Below, in pieces: positions 33,487 through 40,719 of a stretch of 64,000 nt of DNA (its first letter is position 1; every line of letters starts with the position of its first letter). Made by a program: the position numbers and the translations under genes. This DNA is from Fluviicola sp. XM-24bin1 (GTDB taxonomy: Bacteria > Bacteroidota > Bacteroidia > Flavobacteriales_D > Crocinitomicaceae), in contig QCWI01000002.1 of NCBI GenBank assembly GCA_003149635.1, forward strand, positions 149,188-213,187, read 5' to 3'. Below the pieces are notes generated by a model that searched no databases, was not told the origin of the DNA, and was given only the letters and a program-made list of their open reading frames with translations.

Positions 33487-33522
33487 TTTTGTTTAACTTT
33501 ACACTTTATTTGTTAAACAAAA
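33487..33522. promoter_or_regulatory. Perfect 11-bp inverted repeat, candidate operator
   Basis: TTTTGTTTAAC (33487-33497) and GTTAAACAAAA (33512-33522) are exact reverse complements separated by 14 nt. The centre is about 29 nt before the GTG start of the SRPBCC-TspO-photolyase operon. A dyad in this position, before light-related genes, suggests binding of a dimeric or tetrameric regulator. A MerR-type light sensor (CarH/LitR) would fit but none is in the window. Confidence 0.65.
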
Positions 33523-33533
33523 CTATTTGAGGG

Positions 33534-34022
33534 GTGGAATTTTTTGAACATTCTGGACTTTACAGTCTACATACTAAACAGTTTCTTCCAATTACATTGG
33601 ATAAGGCCTGGCATTTCTTCTCCACCCCTCAAAATTTGCAGAAATTGACTCCGGGTGATCTTGATTTCAAAATCACATCTCCGAAATTGGATGGTATTTA
33701 TCAAGGACAAATGATCACCTACAACATCAAGATCTTCCCAATTTTCCCGTCAAAATGGGTTACGGAAATTACCTCGGTGGAAGATCGAAAATTCTTCATT
33801 GATGAACAACGATTCGGCCCTTACAAATTATGGCACCACCAACATCGTTTTGAAGAAGTGGAAGGAGGTGTTTTAATGAAAGATATCGTTCATTTCAAAT
33901 TGCCTTTTCCTTTGTTGGCTCCATTGGCTTACAAGATGTACGTCAAGAAAAAACTCCGCGAAATTTTCACCTTTCGTATGGAAGTTCTGGACGAACTCAT
34001 TGCTAAAAACGCCTTGACATAA
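33534..34022 (+). CDS. SRPBCC family protein
   Basis: The 162-residue protein starts at GTG (33534), preceded by a 'gagggg' ribosome site. A Bet v1/START-like domain covers it all: 'KQFLPITLDKAWHFFSTPQN', 'LTPGDLDFKI', 'WVTEITSVEDRKFF', 'HQHRFEEVEGG' and a long C-terminal helix. Homologues of this size often sit next to photolyases and carotenoid genes in Bacteroidota. The ligand is unknown. It is the first gene of a tight operon: its TAA overlaps the next ATG by one base. Confidence 0.82.
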   Translation: MEFFEHSGLYSLHTKQFLPITLDKAWHFFSTPQNLQKLTPGDLDFKITSPKLDGIYQGQMITYNIKIFPIFPSKWVTEITSVEDRKFFIDEQRFGPYKLWHHQHRFEEVEGGVLMKDIVHFKLPFPLLAPLAYKMYVKKKLREIFTFRMEVLDELIAKNALT

Positions 34023-34480
34023 TGCGAGCTCTCCCGTTCGTTATATTCTTAATAACCAACTTTGGTGCTCTTGCCATTGGCGGATTCCTGATGGGTGAAG
34101 GCCCAACTTCCGATTGGTATCAGGAAGCCAATCAAGCACCGTGGACGCCACCCGGATGGGTGTTCGGCGCTGCATGGACGTTCAGCATGATCTTCTACTC
34201 CGTGTACATGGGCATTGCTTGGAACCGGATCAATCGCACCACCTTACTTGGCGTTTATGGCGTTCAATTGATCTTCAATATCGGATGGAATCCGGTGTTT
34301 TTCAATCTGCACGAAGCAGAAATGGGCTTATTGATCATCTCCTTTTTAACACTGTTGATTTGGATAAAGATCTTCCTATTCCGAAAGCAAATGAAAGGTT
34401 GGAGCCTCTTACTCCTTCCCTATTCCATTTGGTTGGTTATCGCTACTTCGTTGAACCTTTACTTCCTGATGTACAATTAA
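34022..34480 (+). CDS. tspO: TspO/MBR family tryptophan-rich sensory protein
   Basis: The 152-residue protein has five membrane spans and the conserved motifs 'WYQEANQAPWTPPGWVFGAAWTFSM' (split: 'WTPPGWVFGAAW' is diagnostic) and 'QLIFNIGWNPVFF'. TspO proteins bind porphyrins and other tetrapyrroles and in some bacteria link oxygen or light to pigment gene expression. Here it sits between an SRPBCC protein and a photolyase, one base overlapping the former and one base before the latter, consistent with a light or photo-oxidative stress role. Confidence 0.93.
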   Translation: MRALPFVIFLITNFGALAIGGFLMGEGPTSDWYQEANQAPWTPPGWVFGAAWTFSMIFYSVYMGIAWNRINRTTLLGVYGVQLIFNIGWNPVFFNLHEAEMGLLIISFLTLLIWIKIFLFRKQMKGWSLLLLPYSIWLVIATSLNLYFLMYN

Positions 34481-34481
34481 T

Positions 34482-35765
34482 ATGAAAGTCTCCTTTTTTT
34501 GGTTCCGACGTGATTTACGCCTCCACGATAATGTGGGGTTTACGGCAGCTCTTAAGGGTCAAACTCCTGTTATTCCCGTTTTCATTTTCGATGAAGATAT
34601 CCTAAATGAACTCCCAAAAAACGATGCAAGGGTACAATTCATTCATCAGCAATTAGAATCCATTCAAGCGGAATTAAAAGAACATAATGGCAGTCTAACT
34701 GTACGGAAAGGAAAGCCTTTGGATGTATGGAAATCACTCCTAGATGAATTCGATGTTGACAGTATTTACACCAACGGAGATTACGAACCGTATGCTTTGG
34801 AACGCGATGTAAAAGTACGTCAACTTTGTTCGGATGCCGGAGCATCATTAAAAGTGTACAAAGACCAGGTCATTTTCGAGAAAGACGAAGTACTCAAAGA
34901 CGATGGAAATCCTTACACTGTTTTCACACCGTACAAACGGAAATGGCTTCAACGCATGCACGAGTTTGGATTACCAGAAGTGCAGCAGCCGAATTTGTCT
35001 AATCTCTACGAGCATTCTTACAAATTGCCCTCTCTTTCTGACATTGGGTTCGAACCCAGTCCGATAATTGTACCTCAGTTTCATCTAGATCGCGTTACCG
35101 ATTATGAAAACACACGCGATTTTCCAGCAGTGGAAGGAACAAGTCACTTGAGTACACATTTGCGTTTCGGAACCGTGGGAATTAGAAACATGGTGCGCGA
35201 AGCGCTGCAGCTAAACGAAACATTTTTAAGCGAGCTCATTTGGCGTGAGTTCTTTATGCAGATTCTTTACCATTTCCCAAAAGTGGTCAACAACAATTTC
35301 CGAGCTAAATACGATGGCATCGAATGGCGAAACGACAAAGATGATTTCCAACGTTGGTGCGAAGGAAACACCGGATATCCTCTAGTTGATGCGGGAATGC
35401 GCGAACTCAACGAAACCGGACTCATGCACAATCGCGTACGCATGGTAACGGCCAGCTTCCTCTGCAAACATTTGCTCATTGATTGGAAATGGGGCGAAGC
35501 CTATTTTGCTAAAAAGCTTTTGGATTACGATCTCTCTGCAAACAACGGTAACTGGCAGTGGGCCGCTGGAACGGGTTGCGATGCCGCTCCATACTTCCGA
35601 ATTTTCAATCCAGAATCACAGCTTAAAAAATTCGATCCAAAACTCATGTACACCTTGAAATGGGTACCTGAATACGAAGGATTTGGTTACCCCGAGCCCA
35701 TGGTGGATCATAAAATGGCCCGAGAGCGCGCACTATCAACGTACAAGGCTGGAATGGGAGAATAG
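34482..35765 (+). CDS. phr: Class I CPD photolyase
   Basis: The 427-residue enzyme has the N-terminal antenna domain ('SFFWFRRDLRLHDNVG', 'VIPVFIFDEDIL') and the FAD domain ('STHLRFGTVGIR', 'ELIWREFFMQILYH', 'GYPLVDAGMRELNETGLMHN', 'DLSANNGNWQWAAGTGCDAAP', 'YFRIFNP'). This is the complete set for light-driven repair of cyclobutane pyrimidine dimers with FADH-. The length is a little under the E. coli enzyme. It ends the operon beginning with SRPBCC and TspO. It is unrelated in subclass to the PhrB-type protein at 19487. Confidence 0.95.
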   Translation: MKVSFFWFRRDLRLHDNVGFTAALKGQTPVIPVFIFDEDILNELPKNDARVQFIHQQLESIQAELKEHNGSLTVRKGKPLDVWKSLLDEFDVDSIYTNGDYEPYALERDVKVRQLCSDAGASLKVYKDQVIFEKDEVLKDDGNPYTVFTPYKRKWLQRMHEFGLPEVQQPNLSNLYEHSYKLPSLSDIGFEPSPIIVPQFHLDRVTDYENTRDFPAVEGTSHLSTHLRFGTVGIRNMVREALQLNETFLSELIWREFFMQILYHFPKVVNNNFRAKYDGIEWRNDKDDFQRWCEGNTGYPLVDAGMRELNETGLMHNRVRMVTASFLCKHLLIDWKWGEAYFAKKLLDYDLSANNGNWQWAAGTGCDAAPYFRIFNPESQLKKFDPKLMYTLKWVPEYEGFGYPEPMVDHKMARERALSTYKAGMGE

Positions 35766-35924
35766 TCATACAACGTAGCCCTCCCCCTCCACCATACTTG
35801 TGTAAGGACGGGGAAAATTACCGAGACAATATCAGACATGCATGATTTAAAACCAACCACAATGGCACAAAGATCACTATGTGAATTATGATAGGATAGC
35901 TTGAGGCGTGTTAAGAGCACAAAG

Positions 35925-36013
35925 GATTATGACTTTGTCATAATCTAGTGTCCCTTTTCAAGAACAATTGTATCCCTCTTCATTTTGTGTCCATCGTGCC
36001 TTTGTGGTAAAAA
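35925..36013. repeat. Dispersed palindromic repeat element, copy 1
   Basis: The gap 35766-36158 (393 nt) has no gene. It holds a perfect palindrome GATTATGAC-TTT-GTCATAATC (35925-35945) and, 68 nt from it, the reverse complement of TTTTTACCACAAAGGCAC ending at 36013. Copy 2 at 49566-49652 has the same two parts at the same spacing in opposite orientation, so this is an about 90-nt mobile or recombining intergenic repeat. Confidence 0.7.
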
Positions 36014-36158
36014 TAATGACAGGATATCATCAAAGTCAGCCGCGAAGCTAAAATCTTGACAGTTCTTCTAAATGGGGAGGACATTTGAACCAACAGACTA
36101 GATTCTTCCCGAAAATTCAAACATTTCCGCTAACTTTAGATAACCAAATTCTATTGTT

Positions 36159-38423
36159 TTGGCAGATACAACCAAAGAAAAATTGCGCATTGGAAAGCAA
36201 TACGAACACGCAGCAGGAATGAACGCTGTAATCGTTTCCATGAGAAATATCTTCAAGCGCGTGCCCGTTGGGAAAAGCTTCAAAGTTCTCAACAAATTGA
36301 ATCAGAAAGAAGGAGTAGATTGTCCTGGATGTGCTTGGCCAGATCCAGATAAGCGTTCAAAACTCGGCGAATACTGTGAAAATGGCGTGAAAGCCATCGC
36401 CGAAGAAGCAATGACCGCGCGAGCAAATCCTGATTTCTTCGCGAAACATTCCGTTTCAGAATTACTGGCGCAAAGCGATTATTGGTTGGGGCAGCAAGGA
36501 CGCTTGACGCATCCAATGGTGATTCGAGAAGGAGGAACGCACTACGAAACAATCTCATGGAATGAGGCCAATCAACTTATTGGAGATCATCTAAAAGCAT
36601 TAGACGATCCGAACAAAGCCGCATTTTATACCTCGGGAAGAACGAGTAACGAAGCTGCATTCTTGTATCAACTTTTCGTTCGGATGTATGGTACCAACAA
36701 CCTTCCAGATTGTTCGAATATGTGCCACGAATCCAGTGGAGTTGCTTTATCTAGAACCGTCGGTATTGGTAAAGGATCAACAACTTTGGACGATTTATAC
36801 AAAGCGGAAGTGATCATGATTTTCGGTCAGAACCCCGCAACAAATCATCCACGAATGTTATCCGCTCTGGAGAAAGCGAAAGCCAACGGAGCAAAAATCA
36901 TATCGATAAATCCGCTGAAAGAATCTGGATTGGTTCGATTCAAGAATCCGCAAACGATCAAAGGCGTTTTGGGTGGTGGAACTATCATATCTGATCATTT
37001 TCTTCAAGTACGCATCAATGAAGACGTGGCATTACTGAAGACCATCATGATCAAATTATTCAACATCGCAGAATCCAGCCCGGAAATTTTAGACTCTGAG
37101 TTCATCAATTCAAAAACTGCTGGCTTTGAAGAATTCAAGGAGGATCTGATGAAGAATGACCTTGTAAATTTGTTAGAACGAACGGGCATCGACGAAAGCG
37201 AAATTGACGCAGTTGTTGCTTTGCTTGCAGACAAATCCAAGATTATCACTTGCTGGGGAATGGGGCTAACGCAACACGTTAATGGCGTCGACAACATTCA
37301 AGAAGTAGTGAATCTACTTTTGATGAAAGGAAGTATCGGAAAACCAGGAGCCGGAACGTGCCCTGTCCGCGGACACAGTAATGTGCAAGGCGACAGAACG
37401 GTTGGAATTGCTGAAAGACCATCGAAGGCGTTGTTGGATAAAATCAGTGAGCATTTTGGTTTCGAACCACCAAAAGAATCCGGTTTGGACGTTGTCGCAA
37501 CAATCCGTGCGATGCACGAAGAAAAGGTGAAAGTATTCATCGGAATGGGAGGAAATTTCCTTTCCGCTGCTCCCGATACCAACTTTACTTCTGAAGCTTT
37601 CCATAAGTGCGATCTTACCGTACATATTTCCACGAAGTTGAACCGCTCTCATTTAACACATGGGAAAACCGCGTTGATTCTTCCGTCGATGGGACGAACT
37701 GATAAATACATGAAAAATGGAAAATCTCAGTTCGTGACAGTGGAAAATTCCATGGGAGTCATTCATACGTCTCAAGGGGTCTTGCAACCGCCTTCCGAAT
37801 TCGTGGAAAGCGAACCGGTGATTGTAGCGAACATTGCCAAAGCAACCTTGAATCAAGATAAAGTTGATTGGGATTTTCTTGTAGAGGATTATGCAAACAT
37901 TCGCGATCTCATAGAGAAAACCATCGCCGGATTCGAGAATTACAACGAGCGTGTAGCCAAACCAACTGGATTTGAATTGCCAAATGGCGCACGTGTCGGA
38001 GTGTTCAATACACCCAACAAGAAAGCCAATTTCACGGTAAACAAATTGTCTGAAAACAACGTTGACGCCGATGAATTCCTCATGATGACAACTCGAAGTC
38101 ACGATCAATTCAACACGACTATCTATGGATTGGATGATCGTTATCGTGGTGTCTATAACGGTCGAATGGTTGTGTTCATGAATCCCGATGATATGAAACG
38201 GTTAGGAATCAAGCAGGGGGATTTACTAACGCTGCACAACAATTACGACAATGTAGAACGCAGTGTTTCGGATTTCGCAGCGGTTCCTTACAACATTCCG
38301 AAAGGATGTTTGGGGACGTATTTCCCTGAGGCAAATCCATTGGTGCCGAATACTTTGCAGGCGAGATCAAGTCATACACCAGCATCGAAATCGGTAAAAG
38401 TCAACATTAAAAAACAAGCGTAA
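36159..38423 (+). CDS. FdhF/YdeP family molybdopterin oxidoreductase
   Basis: The 754-residue protein has the diagnostic N-terminal 'DCPGCAWPDP' (about residues 54-63), then molybdopterin domains: 'AAFYTSGRTSNEAAFLYQL', 'NLPDCSNMCHESSGVAL', 'VIMIFGQNPATNHPR', 'GKPGAGTCPVRGHSNVQGDRT' and a C-terminal dinucleotide-binding beta domain ('MTTRSHDQFNTTIYGLDDRY'). YdeP-type proteins are soluble members of the formate dehydrogenase/DMSO reductase superfamily; acid-resistance and formate roles have been suggested but the substrate is unclear. The frame starts at TTG (36159). The next gene follows the stop with no gap. Confidence 0.92.
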   Translation: MADTTKEKLRIGKQYEHAAGMNAVIVSMRNIFKRVPVGKSFKVLNKLNQKEGVDCPGCAWPDPDKRSKLGEYCENGVKAIAEEAMTARANPDFFAKHSVSELLAQSDYWLGQQGRLTHPMVIREGGTHYETISWNEANQLIGDHLKALDDPNKAAFYTSGRTSNEAAFLYQLFVRMYGTNNLPDCSNMCHESSGVALSRTVGIGKGSTTLDDLYKAEVIMIFGQNPATNHPRMLSALEKAKANGAKIISINPLKESGLVRFKNPQTIKGVLGGGTIISDHFLQVRINEDVALLKTIMIKLFNIAESSPEILDSEFINSKTAGFEEFKEDLMKNDLVNLLERTGIDESEIDAVVALLADKSKIITCWGMGLTQHVNGVDNIQEVVNLLLMKGSIGKPGAGTCPVRGHSNVQGDRTVGIAERPSKALLDKISEHFGFEPPKESGLDVVATIRAMHEEKVKVFIGMGGNFLSAAPDTNFTSEAFHKCDLTVHISTKLNRSHLTHGKTALILPSMGRTDKYMKNGKSQFVTVENSMGVIHTSQGVLQPPSEFVESEPVIVANIAKATLNQDKVDWDFLVEDYANIRDLIEKTIAGFENYNERVAKPTGFELPNGARVGVFNTPNKKANFTVNKLSENNVDADEFLMMTTRSHDQFNTTIYGLDDRYRGVYNGRMVVFMNPDDMKRLGIKQGDLLTLHNNYDNVERSVSDFAAVPYNIPKGCLGTYFPEANPLVPNTLQARSSHTPASKSVKVNIKKQA

Positions 38424-38831
38424 ATGAATGGACGTTCAATTGGAGCGGTAATCGGAGGAATTGTCGTAGGTATTATAGTCATGTTCCTATTTAATATCGT
38501 GGTGGATAAACTCTACCCACCGGATTTTGAAGCCATCAAAGCGCTCGGTAATAATCCTCAGAAAATTGCACAGTATTTACGAGATATGCCGGCAGGATTT
38601 CATTTGATGGGAATTATCGGAGGTTTATTGCGTTTGATTGCTGGATTATTGGTCGGGTCGATCATCGATAAACAGAACTTGATGACGCCTATCGTAATCG
38701 CTGCATTCTTCCTTCTTTTAGCTGTTTTGGATTCGTTCGCATTCCCACATCCAACGTGGTATGGATTGGTGTACATCACTGCGATTATCGTGGCTTCGAT
38801 AGGGTTTGTATATATGAAGCGAAGAGCTTAG
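38424..38831 (+). CDS. Small integral membrane protein, four spans
   Basis: The 135-residue protein has hydrophobic spans at about residues 6-28, 58-80, 86-106 and 112-131, with a short soluble loop ('LYPPDFEAIKALGNNPQKI') between the first two. I recognise the layout from hypothetical Bacteroidota proteins but no function. The ATG directly follows the oxidoreductase stop, so it is co-translated with it and could be its membrane partner, which is inference. Confidence 0.7.
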   Translation: MNGRSIGAVIGGIVVGIIVMFLFNIVVDKLYPPDFEAIKALGNNPQKIAQYLRDMPAGFHLMGIIGGLLRLIAGLLVGSIIDKQNLMTPIVIAAFFLLLAVLDSFAFPHPTWYGLVYITAIIVASIGFVYMKRRA

Positions 38832-39008
38832 GTTGACTATATGAAATAGTGTTTTTATCCGAGAGTTGAAAGGGAAAACTATATTCCTTTATAACTATTC
38901 CTGCCTGGCGCAGGCACGGTGGTTATATATCAATATGCCAATTAAGTTAATTAGTTATTTAATCAATTCGCTAATTATTGAAATGTACCCTCAAACCACA
39001 TAAAACCG
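38832..39008. other. Gene-free stretch with hairpin and AT-rich repeats
   Basis: It holds a small hairpin TGCCTG-GCG-CAGGCA (38902-38916) and an AT-rich GGTTATAT...ATATG segment (about 38920-38945). A similar GGTTATAT..GATATGGCGATTA tract lies at about 45009-45033. No coding frame is seen. Confidence 0.5.
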
Positions 39009-39016
39009 TAATTTTG
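39009..39016 (+). promoter_or_regulatory. -7 element TAATTTTG directly before ribE
   Basis: The octamer fits TAnnTTTG and ends 4 nt before the ATG at 39021. That start is fixed by the invariant riboflavin synthase N-terminus MFTGIVEG, so a transcript from this promoter would be leaderless or nearly so. Confidence 0.55.
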
Positions 39017-39020
39017 TACC

Positions 39021-39605
39021 ATGTTTACAGGGATTGTTGAAGGATTGGGCATCGTAAAAGCCATTGAAAAAGAAGGCGAAAACGTTCATTTCACACTTGC
39101 ATGTGATTTCACGAACGAATTGAAGATCGATCAAAGTCTGGCGCACAATGGATGCTGCCTTACCGTGGTAAAAACGGAAGGTGATGAATACGTGGTCACG
39201 GCTATTCACGAAACCATGATCAAAACCAATCTAGGTAGCTGGGAGATCGGCACGAAAGTAAATCTGGAACGTTGTATGGAAATGAACGGGCGATTGGATG
39301 GACACATCGTTCAGGGGCATGTTGATACCACGGCAAAATGCATCGCTATTGAAGATCAGGATGGCAGCTGGAAATTTACCTTCCGTTACGACTCTCCGGA
39401 CGTAACCGTTGAAAAGGGTTCAGTAACTGTGAATGGAACCAGTCTCACCGTCGTTGATTCTAAAGACCAGAAATTCTCTGTTTGCATCATTCCTTACACA
39501 TATGAGTACACAAATTTCCATCAGTTGAAAGTCGGAGATGATGTGAATCTGGAATTCGATATCATTGGAAAGTACGTAGCGAAGTTGTTCAGAAAAGACG
39601 CCTGA
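39021..39605 (+). CDS. ribE: Riboflavin synthase, alpha subunit
   Basis: The 194-residue enzyme shows two tandem lumazine-binding barrels: 'MFTGIVEGLGIVKAI', 'NGCCLTVV' and 'LERCMEMNGRLDGHIVQGHVD' in the first, 'VTVNGTSLTVVD' and 'NLEFDIIGKYVAKL' in the second. It dismutates two 6,7-dimethyl-8-ribityllumazine molecules into riboflavin and a pyrimidine. Length and both active-site halves are complete. It stands alone, not in a rib operon, with a promoter element at 39009. Confidence 0.95.
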   Translation: MFTGIVEGLGIVKAIEKEGENVHFTLACDFTNELKIDQSLAHNGCCLTVVKTEGDEYVVTAIHETMIKTNLGSWEIGTKVNLERCMEMNGRLDGHIVQGHVDTTAKCIAIEDQDGSWKFTFRYDSPDVTVEKGSVTVNGTSLTVVDSKDQKFSVCIIPYTYEYTNFHQLKVGDDVNLEFDIIGKYVAKLFRKDA

Positions 39606-39655
39606 TTCGCCTTCCAATTTCTCGTTATCTTTAGCCTGTCTTCAGAGTTGAAACT

Positions 39656-40645
39656 ATGAACGCTAAAAGAGTTGACGTACTGAATATTGGATTGATCATC
39701 TTGTCTGCTGTCCTTGCATTTCAATATCCGGTAGAATTGTTCCTGATCTCGTTCATATTCATCGGTCCACTGCATTATTTCACCGAAATTAATTGGCTGG
39801 ATAAGAAAAATTACTTCATAAAGGGTCCGAATCGGTTGTGGCTGTGGATTGGACTTGGGGCGTCGGTTTTGGTCATGATTCCCAAGTTTTATGTGTTTCT
39901 CTCCACGACCAGAAGTGACTCTTTTTATGAGGGAATGATCGCTTACGATAGTTGGACGAATGCCTTCTATTTCCTGAGTCTGGTTGCTGCGGCAGGATTC
40001 GTGTTAATCAAAAAACCAGTGTACTGGATTGCCTTGCTCATACCTGCAATTGCAGTTGCCTTGATTTTCAATTCCGATTACATCTACAAAAGCATGATTG
40101 GTTTGTTTCTGCCGACCATTATTCATGTATACATCTTCACGTTGTTCTTCATGGCATACGGAGCCAAGAAGGCCAAAAGTAAACCCGGGTTTATTGCTGT
40201 GGGAGTAGCATTGTTTATACCCGCAATTATAGCAGGGATAGATGTTCCGGAAGGGACCTTTCAGTTCAGTGCTTCAACCCTGCAAGCGTATGAAGATAGC
40301 GGATTGCACAGTTTGCCTGCTAAAACTGCTCAGTTTTTTGGATGGAGTGATGGCTCCGTGTTCAATGTTAGCGGTGGAATGGGGTTAAAACTGATGACCT
40401 TTATTTCGTTCATCTACCTCTACCATTATCTGAATTGGTTCTCCAAGACTTCCCTGATTCAATGGCACAAAACACTGACCTGGCAACGAAGCCTGATTAT
40501 TGCTGCTACCTGGTTTGCTTTACTGGTTACAATGTATTATCACTTTAAGTTGGGATTGATCATTGCAATCTTTGTTAGTACTGTTCATGTAATATTGGAA
40601 TTTCCACTCAATCTGATTAGCATCAGAGGGCTGTTTGCCAAATGA
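39656..40645 (+). CDS. Polytopic membrane protein with conserved-looking histidines
   Basis: The 329-residue protein has about nine hydrophobic spans. Histidines inside or beside spans are prominent: 'FIFIGPLHYFTEINWL' near the N-terminus, 'PTIIHVYIFTLFFM', 'YLYHYLNWFSKTSLIQWHKT' and 'FVSTVHVILEFPLN' near the end. Such histidine sets can bind metal or haem, but I cannot name the family; beta-carotene dioxygenase-like membrane enzymes came to mind without a motif match. It lies 50 nt after ribE on the same strand. Confidence 0.7.
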   Translation: MNAKRVDVLNIGLIILSAVLAFQYPVELFLISFIFIGPLHYFTEINWLDKKNYFIKGPNRLWLWIGLGASVLVMIPKFYVFLSTTRSDSFYEGMIAYDSWTNAFYFLSLVAAAGFVLIKKPVYWIALLIPAIAVALIFNSDYIYKSMIGLFLPTIIHVYIFTLFFMAYGAKKAKSKPGFIAVGVALFIPAIIAGIDVPEGTFQFSASTLQAYEDSGLHSLPAKTAQFFGWSDGSVFNVSGGMGLKLMTFISFIYLYHYLNWFSKTSLIQWHKTLTWQRSLIIAATWFALLVTMYYHFKLGLIIAIFVSTVHVILEFPLNLISIRGLFAK

Positions 40646-40670
40646 AAATCCGGCCCCAAATAGAGCCGGA
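40645..40670 (-). terminator. Probable terminator of the T9SS beta-helix gene
   Basis: An 8-bp stem (40670-40663 with 40656-40649, one T-G pair) with a 6-nt loop and four T on the minus strand, 50 nt after the stop at 40720. Confidence 0.6.
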
Positions 40671-40719
40671 ATCCTATACAATTGCGTCAGCAGACCACAT
40701 CTACAATTTAGCATTGTAT

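Noticed and set aside
35045-35058. A tRNA T-arm-like string (GGGTTCGAACCC)
   Set aside because: It lies inside the intact CPD photolyase gene, with no acceptor, D or anticodon arms around it.
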